DNA from: Candidatus Cloacimonadota bacterium
GTDB taxonomy: Bacteria > Hydrothermota > E44-bin80
NCBI GenBank assembly: GCA_004375785.1
Contig: SOKM01000035.1
Coordinates: forward strand, 1-6,598
Length of the DNA stretch: 6,598 nt
Direction: 5' to 3'
This document shows positions 1 to 6,541 of the stretch, one piece after another; the first letter of the stretch is position 1; each line of letters opens with the position of its first letter. The position numbers were made by a program, and so were the translations under genes. The notes under the pieces are model-generated. The model saw only the letters and a program-made list of their open reading frames with translations, was not told the DNA's origin and ran no database searches.

Positions 1-857
1 CCATCACCATCAAGGAGAAAAACCAGTATTCCCCATCTTGGAATAGGGTAAGGGTAAAAACCCATAAAATATCCGTGCGTTTTTCTGTAATCTTCTTCAC
101 TGTAAAAATATGTTGCAGTCCCTGTTTTTCCAAATACCTTTTTCATTCCGAGTATCTCCTGGACTGGTTTTGTTGTGCCGGAAAGGCTTCCCTCCCTCAT
201 ACCTTCCTTGATTGCTTCGGCAAACACCTCTTTGTGATTCATTCTTTTTTCATAAATTAGAGTAGAATCACTTATCCTGTAAAGATTTCCATTTCCCACA
301 ATTGAGTAGACAGCTAAGAAAAGTTCCTGCGGCTCTATCCTCAAATTCTTGCCTATCCCGATCCAGACTTTTCTTTTTTCAGCATTAGATAGGCCTGCAA
401 GCCTGACGAGGCCTTTTTCAGTAATCAAATTATATTCTAAGAGGATTTGTAAAAAGATATTGTATCGCTTAATAGTAAATATTTTTGCGAAATAGTTATC
501 GCAGGAATTCCCGATTGCTCCTACGAGGTCTAAATAACCATGTCCGGGTCTATACCAACAGGTTGGTGGAATTGGAGAGCCTGATTCTGTTTCGGGACAG
601 AAAAGAACCTTATTCTTATCTCCCCCATCTGCAAGATAAGCAAGGGTGCTGAAGACCTTGATTATAGAACCTGTTGGGAAAGGATACTCAAGCAGACAAA
701 GGCTATCTTTTATTTCACAAACCCTTCCCCTTTCAAAATCAATTAGAAGATAAGAGAGAGGAATGCTGTCACCAGTAGCAAAGAGAGGTGAAGGAGGGAA
801 GAATAAGGATAAAGGATAAAGGATAAAGTAAAAAAATAAAAAATTTGTCTTATTGAT
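1..857 (-). CDS. Penicillin-binding transpeptidase domain protein, C-terminus beyond window edge, start uncertain
   Basis: This frame is open from the codon after a TAA at 860-858 to the window edge, about 285 residues, and is cut off at the 3' side. It encodes a penicillin-binding transpeptidase domain, the fold that cross-links peptidoglycan stem peptides outside the membrane. The active-site motifs are visible in order: SxxK as SIIK (657-668, nucleophile Ser), SxN/D as SCD followed by NYF (495-506, a form common in PBP2-like enzymes), and KTG in GKTGTA (120-128). The N-terminal stretch is hydrophobic and ends in PLFATGDS, like a signal peptide or membrane anchor. No class A or class B N-terminal domain precedes it, so it is a short, almost bare transpeptidase domain. 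No ATG, GTG or TTG occurs in frame before SIIK. Possible starts are ATC at 857 (giving MNKTNF), or entry from the GTG at 928 through a frameshift. Family call is firm; start and intactness are not. Confidence 0.82.
   Translation of the reverse strand, partial: MNKTNFLFFYFILYPLSLFFPPSPLFATGDSIPLSYLLIDFERGRVCEIKDSLCLLEYPFPTGSIIKVFSTLAYLADGGDKNKVLFCPETESGSPIPPTCWYRPGHGYLDLVGAIGNSCDNYFAKIFTIKRYNIFLQILLEYNLITEKGLVRLAGLSNAEKRKVWIGIGKNLRIEPQELFLAVYSIVGNGNLYRISDSTLIYEKRMNHKEVFAEAIKEGMREGSLSGTTKPVQEILGMKKVFGKTGTATYFYSEEDYRKTHGYFMGFYPYPIPRWGILVFLLDGD
805..828. repeat. Heptamer tandem repeat (AAGGATA)3 plus partial copy
   Basis: Three perfect tandem copies of AAGGATA occupy 805-825, followed by AAG at 826-828; the coding strand reads TATCCTT. 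The period is not a multiple of three, so any change in copy number changes the reading frame across it. It lies in the hydrophobic N-terminal region of the transpeptidase reading frame. Four copies, or one copy, would put the GTG at 928 in frame with the transpeptidase domain; three copies do not. Confidence 0.9.
830..836 (-). other. T7 run forming U_UUU_UUU in the 928 frame, candidate -1 slippery site
   Basis: On the coding strand the codons TAT TTT TTT ACT of the frame starting at 928 contain U_UUU_UUU with the zero-frame spacing required of a -1 slippery heptamer. A T6 run lies just upstream at 838-843. A -1 ribosomal slip, or insertion of one extra U by RNA polymerase, would enter the transpeptidase frame. 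I did not identify a convincing downstream stimulatory structure; the following sequence is AT-rich heptamer repeat. The motif and direction are seen; the function is speculative. Confidence 0.3.
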
Positions 858-866
858 TTATTGGTG

Positions 867-906
867 TTCCCCTTTTCTCCGATTCTCCCATTCTCCGTTT
901 CTAAGA
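867..906. repeat. Degenerate octamer tandem repeat, consensus TTCTCCNN
   Basis: Five units of exactly eight bases run from 867 to 906. The three central units, starting at 875, 883 and 891, share TTCTCC followed by GA, CA and GT; the outer units (TTCCCCTT and TTCTAAGA) are degenerate. The repeat sits just downstream of the sppA stop and supplies most of the low-complexity start of the frame beginning at 928. It may be repeat-rich spacer rather than true coding sequence. Confidence 0.75.
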
Positions 907-924
907 TTTGGCATTTGCAAGGGC

Positions 925-1776
925 TCACCGGTATTGCAATCTCACGGTGGTCATATATTCTTCAAGCATTGTTCTTATTCCGATAGCTTCGAGTAGAGTG
1001 GGTCTTTTCTTTTTAGGTTTAATTATTTTTGGTTTCCCTTTGATACCCACTTTTTTTGCTACTGCATAAATAACGTCCTGGAAATCTCCCAATTCGTCAA
1101 TAAGTCCGAGTTCCATAGCCTGTTTCCCCGTTATTATTCTACCATCTGCTATTTTTAAAATATCCTCTTTCTTCATCCCCCGCTCCAAGACAATTGCTTC
1201 AACAAATTGATTGTAAACATCGTCAATGACGTTCTTTAACAGCTGCTTTTCCACATCTGACATTTTCCTGAATGGTGAACCAATATCCTTGTGTTCTTCA
1301 GATTTTATCACCATAAAGTAAACGCCTATTTTTCTCAATAATTCCTCGAAGTTGGGCATCTCCATTATTACACCTATTGAGCCAGTTATTGTCCCCGGGT
1401 TTGCAAATATCCTATCGCAGGGAACAGCAATGTAGTACCCACCTGATGCAGCAATACTTCCCATTGAAGCGAAAATAGGTTTTCCTGTTTTTTTAACCCG
1501 TTGAATTTCACTATAGATTTCCTGGGAGACAGCAACGCCCCCTCCAGGACTATCGATACGGAGAACAATTGCTTTTATGTTTTTGCTCTCTCTGAATTTT
1601 GAAAGGTTCTTAACTGCCTCTTTTCGAACTTCATCCGTAAGCATTCCTTTCACCTCAATGAGACCTATTGATTTCTCAAAACCGAAGTTTACGCTTGTTG
1701 TACTCAAGGAAAGAGGCGTAAAGTAAAGTAGAGGCAAAATTAAAACCCTAAATATCACATAAACTATACAAGACAT
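925..1776 (-). CDS. sppA: Signal peptide peptidase SppA, short (about 36-kDa class) form
   Basis: A 283-residue member of the S49 serine peptidase family, which degrades cleaved signal peptides in or at the cytoplasmic membrane. Residues 4-24 form a hydrophobic signal or anchor segment, so the catalytic domain should face outwards. The predicted catalytic serine is Ser111 in AASGGYY. The general base is Lys163 in EHKDIGSPFR. Their 52-residue spacing equals that of Ser147 and Lys199 in Bacillus subtilis SppA. Also conserved are RIDSPGGG (73-80, oxyanion-hole region), TGSIGVI (131-137) and GRIITGKQAMELGLIDELG (212-230). With one peptidase domain it matches the short octameric form, not the E. 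coli tandem-domain form. The ATG at 1776 is supported by GGAGG four bases upstream. The C-terminal tail is basic (KPKIIKPKKKRP, 248-259). The stop overlaps a downstream GTG, suggesting coupling to the next frame. Confidence 0.95.
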   Translation of the reverse strand: MSCIVYVIFRVLILPLLYFTPLSLSTTSVNFGFEKSIGLIEVKGMLTDEVRKEAVKNLSKFRESKNIKAIVLRIDSPGGGVAVSQEIYSEIQRVKKTGKPIFASMGSIAASGGYYIAVPCDRIFANPGTITGSIGVIMEMPNFEELLRKIGVYFMVIKSEEHKDIGSPFRKMSDVEKQLLKNVIDDVYNQFVEAIVLERGMKKEDILKIADGRIITGKQAMELGLIDELGDFQDVIYAVAKKVGIKGKPKIIKPKKKRPTLLEAIGIRTMLEEYMTTVRLQYR

Positions 1777-1780
1777 CTTC

Positions 1781-1785
1781 CCTCC
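1781..1785 (-). promoter_or_regulatory. Shine-Dalgarno of sppA
   Basis: GGAGG on the minus strand ends four bases before ATG 1776. The same spacing appears before the cyclase and the 372-residue gene, so the start choice is consistent across the window. Confidence 0.75.
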
Positions 1786-1815
1786 AATCTTTCTTTTACT
1801 TTTCCAAAGGAATTA

Positions 1816-1873
1816 ATACCGTTCATCGCAGATGAACCTATACCGTTGCGTAGCAAGCATTCGTATGCTACGC
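1816..1873. repeat. Twin hairpins with an 8-base direct repeat between the cyclase gene and sppA
   Basis: Two perfect inverted repeats sit side by side. One has 7-base arms GTTCATC (1821-1827) and GATGAAC (1831-1837) around a GCA loop. The other has 8-base arms GCGTAGCA (1848-1855) and TGCTACGC (1866-1873) around a 10-base loop. ATACCGTT occurs twice, at 1816-1823 and 1840-1847, just before or overlapping the left arm of each hairpin. The outer arm of the larger hairpin contains the cyclase stop codon (1870-1868). No T-run follows either hairpin on the minus strand, so an intrinsic terminator is unlikely. A REP-like or small mobile intergenic element, or an mRNA processing or stabilising structure, fits better. 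Confidence 0.6.
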
Positions 1874-4800
1874 CTGATTGCTTTCATAAAATGTATCTAT
1901 TACAGACCCCAGGTAGCTATCATTAATCTCTCCTGCAAGGGCTTTTGCCTCTTCTATCTGTGACTGCCATCCTTTATTATTCAACCCCTTGTTGGAGACC
2001 GCCAGGAGGTATAGTGCCCATGCCCGCTCCCTCATATAACCCAGTTGTTCTGAAAGTTTCTTTAGCATAGAAGCATTATTAAATACAGATTGAAAATCCT
2101 CATTTTTAACTGAAACCCTTGCCGCTTCTCTGAACAGAGTTATAGCCATATCTACATCACCTATTTGTCTTGATGTGTCGAGAGCTCTCCTAAAAGCTTC
2201 TTCCTTTTTTTCCTTATTAATGTTTTTATCGAGCAAACCAATAAGTGCATCCGAATAAAATGAATATTTCCTATCCTTAATTTCGTTTGATTTTTCTCTA
2301 ACTTTATATAGCTGTTCCAATGTACTCTTAAGATTGTCCATGTAGTAATAATCCATTCCGAGCCATCTTGTCGCTTCGAGCATACCCATTGAACCCCCAA
2401 TGACATCAGCTAATTCTGCTGCTTTACTATGATATTCTACAGCATTCTCAAAATCACCAACATTGTGAAAAACTTCGCCAATGTTAATAAATAGAGCCAT
2501 CTGGTGTTCAATGTCATTCATCTTCTCAGCCATAGAGAGTGCCTGGTTATAGAGTTCAATAGCCCTGGTAGGCTGGTTCATCCGAAAGAGGATATTCCCA
2601 AGGTTTCCAAGACTGTCCTTTTCGGTTTTTATATCACCAACCTCGCGAGAAAGGTTTAATGCTTTATCTGCATAAGATTTAGCTTCTTCCTGGTCTCCCT
2701 TAATAGTGTGAATTATTGAGATTGACATACATAAAGGTGGTATTTTCTCGCTCAGATTCATCTCCTTAAACATTTTCATTGCTGTTTCATAATTGGCAAG
2801 TGCTTTCTCTGGAAATCCAAGCAGGTAATTAACCTCCCCGATATTCTGAATGGCAACTGCCTCATTGACTTGATTTTTAATATCTCTATTGATTTCAAGG
2901 GAGTGGTTAAAAGCTGTAAGTGCCTTCTTAAACTTCCCTGTTTTTTTATAGTAAATTCCAAGATTGTTTTCTGCCATTGCAACGAGTGGAAGGAGTCCGA
3001 TTACTTTGGCTGAATTTTTGGCTCGTCTATAGTACCTGATTGGTTTCTTTACAACCCCCATTCTATCATAGAGCATGCCGATATTGAGCAATGACATTAT
3101 TCTATCCTTTTCGGAACCTAACTTATTGGCAAGTCGTAGTGATTTCTTTTGATTTAGAAGAGCCTGTTTCGTATCACCTATCATCATCAGGAAGTATCCC
3201 TGTCGTCTGAAAATTTCGAGTTTTGTCTTCTCTCTTTCTCCAGATGCTTCAGTTTTTTTAAGCAGCCGAAGAGCATCATTAAAGAACTTTATACCTGCTT
3301 CGTTAGCAAAATAGTTTCTTGCCTTTTCACCCGAAAGTTTTGAAAACAAAATACCGTTTTCAACATCACCGCCATTTACAAAATGGTATGCAAGAATTTC
3401 AAAAACGGGCTTAGGGTTTTTTTCATTTCTTTTTAATATCCAATCACCGTATCGTTTGTGTAGCCTGCTTCTCGTTCTTTTTAACATTGAATTATAGATG
3501 ACCTCACGAACAGTCGGAGTATTAAAACGATATTTATGATTTTCTCCCTCTTTAATGCTGCTTATTTCTCCTTCGAAGTGCTCGAGGCTTTCTAAATTAG
3601 CAATAATTTCTTCTTGTTCTTTCTGTAAAAGATAAACTAAATCTTCAAGAGTAAAAATCTGACCCACTATTGACGCCATCCGAAGAACACGTTGGTCCAT
3701 CTCATCCATTCTATCCACGCGTTCCATTACAATACTATTTATCGTTTCGGGAACCCTGATTTCCCCGGGTGATTTTCTGAGCTCTACCTTTACTTCTTTT
3801 TTCTTCAATAACCTTCTTTTTGCAAGATTCTTGGCAAGCGCTTCTATGTAGAGAGGGTTTCCTTTTGTGTGTTTGAACACAAGTTCGGTAATTTCGCTGG
3901 AGGGTTCACGGTCCTCGAAAATCTCTCTAAGGTATTGCGCAGTAAATTCCTTTTGGAGATTTTTAAGATGAATATTTGTAGCAAAATCTTCGGCAATCAG
4001 TGGAAAGGCGAATTCGGGTCTAAATGTGCCGAAGAAAATGAAAGGTCTGTTCGAAATTTCGTGTGAGAGAAATGTCAGAAGTTCTATGGATAACCTATCG
4101 GACCAGTGGAGGTCCTCAAATTTAAGGCATAAAGGGGTTTTTGCAATAGTAGAAAAAAGATTTTTTATTGAATCGAAAATGTACTTTTTCTTCATTTCGG
4201 GTGGAATGGACATTGTCTCTTCTGTTTCTAAATCAAGAAGTGTTGGAATAAATACTGCTTCCATCTCTCCCAGACCTTTACTGCTGAGGGAAGTCCCAAT
4301 TTTTTTCCTTTTTTCTTCATCACTATCCTTTTCCGAGATGTTAAAGAGACGGATTAGTATCTGCTTGAAGGGAAAATAGGCAATGTTAGAAGTATATGAG
4401 TATGAATCTCCCCTAAGAATAGTAAATCCTTCATTAGTAAGAAGCGTGTCAACTTCCTCTAATAGTCGTGTTTTTCCTGTTCCTGATTCACCAATTATTG
4501 AGACAATTTTTCTCTCACCTTTTTTTACCGTTTCTATGGTTTCTGTTATGGTATTTAATTCCTCTTTTCTTCCGATAAGTTTTGTTCTGGTTTTTAAGGA
4601 TAGAATTTTCTTAGGTTTTTCTCTTATTTTCTGCTTTTCTGCAAGATATATGAGAACAGGTTTCTTTTTTCCTTTTACTCTAACAGATGGAAGTTTCTTA
4701 ACTTTTATGTGTTTTTTTACCTTCTGGTATGTGGAATGGCTAATAATCACCTGCCCGGGTTCTGCGACACTTTCCAATCGTGATGCAAGGTTGACATTGT

Positions 4801-5380
4801 CACCCATAATAGTAAATTCCATCCTTTCAATGGTTCCAACGTTGACCGCAACAACTGGTCCTGTATTAATCCCAATACTCATGGAAAGAGGAACGGGTAA
4901 ATTTCCTTCATTGTTAAATTTAACCATCTCTCTCTGCATTTCAATGCCTGCAAGAGTTGCTCTTATCGCATCATCTTCATGTGTTTCGAGTGCCCCAAAA
5001 ACGACCAGTATTGCATCACCCATAAATTTGTCGATTGCACCACCATACTTAAACACTACATTGAGCATCCTGGTGAAGTATTCATTTACTACCTGAACGA
5101 CATCTTCCGGGTCCATTGTTTCAGACATCGCAGTGAATCCCGTGAGGTCAGCAAAAAGAATGGTGACAGTTCTCCTTTCACCATCAACCTTTATTTTCTC
5201 AGGTTCAATTGAAATTTTCTTAACAAGCCGTTGTGGTAGATACCGCCCAAGCGCTTCAATGAAATTTTTGAGGTAGAGAAGCTGTTTTTTTGCTTTTATA
5301 ACAGGTTCCTTTTCTGTGGGGTCATAATATTCTGAAATTGCATTTTTAATCTCTTCAATGAGATTTATATCTTTATTCAT
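1868..5380 (-). CDS. Class III adenylate/guanylate cyclase fused to AAA-type ATPase and TPR array
   Basis: About 1170 residues in the preferred form; numbers here count from the upstream ATG at 5395. Residues 75-252 form a class III nucleotide cyclase domain making cyclic nucleotide from NTP. Metal-binding aspartates are Asp83 (FADLTGFT) and Asp127 (DKFMGD). Lys123 and Thr195 (EFTIMG) are the expected purine-selecting pair of class IIIb enzymes, which suggests ATP and cAMP. Asn202 and Arg206 (VNLASR) are the transition-state residues. All are present, so activity is likely. Residues 270-530 are a STAND/AAA_16-like ATPase with Walker A GESGTGKT (302-309) and Walker B ending FEDLHW (426-431). 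About 680-1160 is a TPR array with recognisable units near 765, 805, 845, 925 and 965. No membrane segment or C-terminal HTH is seen, so it should be a cytoplasmic signalling protein, resembling animal soluble adenylyl cyclase (ADCY10) but with one cyclase domain. The start at 5380 has GGAGG at 5389-5385; ATG 5395 lacks a good site. The stop lies in a hairpin arm. Confidence 0.93.
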   Translation of the reverse strand: MNKDINLIEEIKNAISEYYDPTEKEPVIKAKKQLLYLKNFIEALGRYLPQRLVKKISIEPEKIKVDGERRTVTILFADLTGFTAMSETMDPEDVVQVVNEYFTRMLNVVFKYGGAIDKFMGDAILVVFGALETHEDDAIRATLAGIEMQREMVKFNNEGNLPVPLSMSIGINTGPVVAVNVGTIERMEFTIMGDNVNLASRLESVAEPGQVIISHSTYQKVKKHIKVKKLPSVRVKGKKKPVLIYLAEKQKIREKPKKILSLKTRTKLIGRKEELNTITETIETVKKGERKIVSIIGESGTGKTRLLEEVDTLLTNEGFTILRGDSYSYTSNIAYFPFKQILIRLFNISEKDSDEEKRKKIGTSLSSKGLGEMEAVFIPTLLDLETEETMSIPPEMKKKYIFDSIKNLFSTIAKTPLCLKFEDLHWSDRLSIELLTFLSHEISNRPFIFFGTFRPEFAFPLIAEDFATNIHLKNLQKEFTAQYLREIFEDREPSSEITELVFKHTKGNPLYIEALAKNLAKRRLLKKKEVKVELRKSPGEIRVPETINSIVMERVDRMDEMDQRVLRMASIVGQIFTLEDLVYLLQKEQEEIIANLESLEHFEGEISSIKEGENHKYRFNTPTVREVIYNSMLKRTRSRLHKRYGDWILKRNEKNPKPVFEILAYHFVNGGDVENGILFSKLSGEKARNYFANEAGIKFFNDALRLLKKTEASGEREKTKLEIFRRQGYFLMMIGDTKQALLNQKKSLRLANKLGSEKDRIMSLLNIGMLYDRMGVVKKPIRYYRRAKNSAKVIGLLPLVAMAENNLGIYYKKTGKFKKALTAFNHSLEINRDIKNQVNEAVAIQNIGEVNYLLGFPEKALANYETAMKMFKEMNLSEKIPPLCMSISIIHTIKGDQEEAKSYADKALNLSREVGDIKTEKDSLGNLGNILFRMNQPTRAIELYNQALSMAEKMNDIEHQMALFINIGEVFHNVGDFENAVEYHSKAAELADVIGGSMGMLEATRWLGMDYYYMDNLKSTLEQLYKVREKSNEIKDRKYSFYSDALIGLLDKNINKEKKEEAFRRALDTSRQIGDVDMAITLFREAARVSVKNEDFQSVFNNASMLKKLSEQLGYMRERAWALYLLAVSNKGLNNKGWQSQIEEAKALAGEINDSYLGSVIDTFYESNQA

Positions 5381-5384
5381 TCTG

Positions 5385-5389
5385 CCTCC
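5385..5389 (-). promoter_or_regulatory. Shine-Dalgarno deciding the cyclase start at 5380
   Basis: GGAGG lies four bases before ATG 5380, the same spacing as at the other two well-supported starts. It falls inside the frame begun at ATG 5395, which would add only MNGGR and has no comparable upstream purine stretch (GGGACAAGC). I therefore prefer 5380, giving a protein starting MNKDINLIEE. Confidence 0.7.
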
Positions 5390-5418
5390 ATTCATGCTTG
5401 TCCCGTAAATATTATGCT

Positions 5419-6537
5419 CTATTCCTCTATCATCTCAACGTTTGCTCGCGGTAATACGACTTTTTTACCATCTTCCAGTTCGACCCCGAGGATTCTCACT
5501 TTTGCTTCTGTCTCGATCTGTTGTAATTCAGGCGGTAATTCACTCACCTTCCCGATTGCTCCAAAGTGTGGTTCCCTGATTACTCTTATAGGACATCCAA
5601 TTTCAAGTCCCTTACTCTCTTTTTCCATTTCTTCCGGTTTTACACCTATCAGTGGAATAACGATTTCAGGTCTCAATACACCCGCCCTGATCTGTGTCGC
5701 TCCATTGATGGAAGCCTTTTTACCAGCCTGAGCACATAAAAGATTAAAAGTTTTTTCTGCCATTTTCATCTTCCCAAAACCTTCGGTTATCACAAGAGTC
5801 ACGCCAATATCCTCAGAGCCTGTAATTGCAACCCCGATGTCATAACCAAGAAAATTTCTCAGATCCTGGTCATCTATACCTCCAACCACTATTCCACTGA
5901 CTCCATATTTTGCTGCATTCTTAAGTGCATTACTGTCTATGAATGAACCACCAATAAGGATTTTTCCTTCGTGCTCTTGCTTTATTATATCGGAAGTAAC
6001 AACATCTTCAGGACTATCGGTTATTTTGGTAATAATGCCTTTGGCTTCGCCTCCAATGCCAAAGATACCCTGCACAAAGGCTGCAACTGCTTCAATAACA
6101 ACGCCCTCATTCTCTATAACCTCTACAACTTTTCCATCTATATAAGCGTCAATCTCTACCTTTTTGGGAGGTGCTCTCAGGATTAGTTGTCCTGTAATTT
6201 CAGAGATACTTTCAAGCGTCCCCTTTACCGGCGATTTTATTACAGTCTTGAAAAGTCCAAAGAGCCCCTTTGTCTGCGCAATGATTTCCCCCTCATCTAA
6301 GCTATCCCCTTCTACTTTTTTGAGGTATTCCCCCATATCAGAAGGTGGGACACCGAGTTTTCCGGCAAGGTTCAAAGGCACCACTTCGCCAGGCAGCGAT
6401 GTTGTTGCAACAATACTTCCGGCAGTGACTTCATCGCCTACCCTGACGAGGACTTTGCCTTTAAGGGGTAACCTTCTTTCCTTTCTTACTACCGAGCATG
6501 CAGTTACTTTGAGTCCCGGTGTATAGGCATGTGCCAC
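5419..6537 (-). CDS. Conserved protein of unknown function with lipoyl/RnfC-like barrel motifs and KOW-like C-terminus
   Basis: A 372-residue soluble protein starting with GTG, with no signal peptide or membrane span. I recall close relatives, including the MAHAYTPGL start, in candidate-phylum genomes annotated only as hypothetical; no function is known to me. Residues 24-50 (LPLKGKVLVRVGDEVTAG) and 76-120 (EGDSLDEGEIIAQ, then IKSPVKGTLESISEITGQ) look like biotinyl/lipoyl or RnfC-type barrel-sandwich segments, but no modified-lysine motif is clear. Residues 156-168 are glycine-rich (QGIFGIGGEAKGI). Residues 190-250 look like an alpha/beta unit (ALKNAAKYGVSGIVVGGIDD, then GVAITGSEDIG). Residues 313-370 resemble a KOW/SH3-like barrel (IGCPIRVIREPHFGAIGKV, then LPRANVEMIEE). 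Cysteines are few (14, 268, 315), with no iron-sulphur cluster pattern. It lies 23 bases upstream of the cyclase frame, so probably shares an operon. A scaffold or nucleic-acid or cofactor-binding role is possible but unproven. Confidence 0.85.
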   Translation of the reverse strand: MAHAYTPGLKVTACSVVRKERRLPLKGKVLVRVGDEVTAGSIVATTSLPGEVVPLNLAGKLGVPPSDMGEYLKKVEGDSLDEGEIIAQTKGLFGLFKTVIKSPVKGTLESISEITGQLILRAPPKKVEIDAYIDGKVVEVIENEGVVIEAVAAFVQGIFGIGGEAKGIITKITDSPEDVVTSDIIKQEHEGKILIGGSFIDSNALKNAAKYGVSGIVVGGIDDQDLRNFLGYDIGVAITGSEDIGVTLVITEGFGKMKMAEKTFNLLCAQAGKKASINGATQIRAGVLRPEIVIPLIGVKPEEMEKESKGLEIGCPIRVIREPHFGAIGKVSELPPELQQIETEAKVRILGVELEDGKKVVLPRANVEMIEE

Positions 6538-6541
6538 ATAT

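Larger units (their letters stand above)
743..928 (-). other. GTG-started frame overlapping the sppA stop; possible 5' end of the transpeptidase gene in another frame
   Basis: A 61-codon frame starts with GTG at 928-926, sharing GTGA with the sppA stop, the usual layout for translational coupling. It has no clear Shine-Dalgarno sequence, unlike the other three genes. Its first part is translated from the octamer repeat (ETENGRIGEKGN) and looks low-complexity. After SIRQ it becomes strongly hydrophobic (IFYFFTLSFILYP) and stops at 743. As an independent protein it has little to recommend it. Its interest is that a shift equal to -1 within 805-836 would join it to the transpeptidase frame and produce a signal-peptide-like N-terminus ending PLFATGDS. 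I see this as the possible displaced 5' end of that gene, or as non-coding spacer. Confidence 0.35.

Noticed and set aside
120..668. Class D beta-lactamase instead of a penicillin-binding protein
   Set aside because: SxxK and KTG occur in both, but the SCD-NYF second motif and the flanking sequence fit PBP2-like transpeptidases better. A definite split would need a profile search.
805..906. CRISPR array or phage attachment site
   Set aside because: The repeat units are 7 and 8 bases with no spacers, and no cas, integrase or tRNA gene is present.
914..940. Hairpin formed by TTGCAA repeats at the end of sppA
   Set aside because: TTGCAA is itself a palindrome, so two copies automatically pair; the 6-base stem with a 13-base loop is weak and lies largely within coding sequence.
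1816..1873. Rho-independent terminator after the cyclase gene
   Set aside because: Neither hairpin is followed by a T-run on the minus strand, and the first overlaps the stop codon.
4383..5096. A 237-codon plus-strand open frame
   Set aside because: It is antisense to the cyclase and P-loop part of the large gene, which has clear motifs; its translation is serine- and phenylalanine-rich with no recognisable domain.
1868..5380. STAND-type antiphage sensor or LuxR/MalT-type transcription regulator
   Set aside because: ATPase plus TPR fits such families loosely, but the N-terminal domain is a complete class III cyclase rather than a nuclease or other toxic effector. There is no C-terminal HTH, and no defence gene lies nearby.
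6164..6526. A 120-codon plus-strand open frame, with others at 5414-5731 and 4026-4379
   Set aside because: All are mirror frames of well-supported minus-strand genes and show no domain or good ribosome site.
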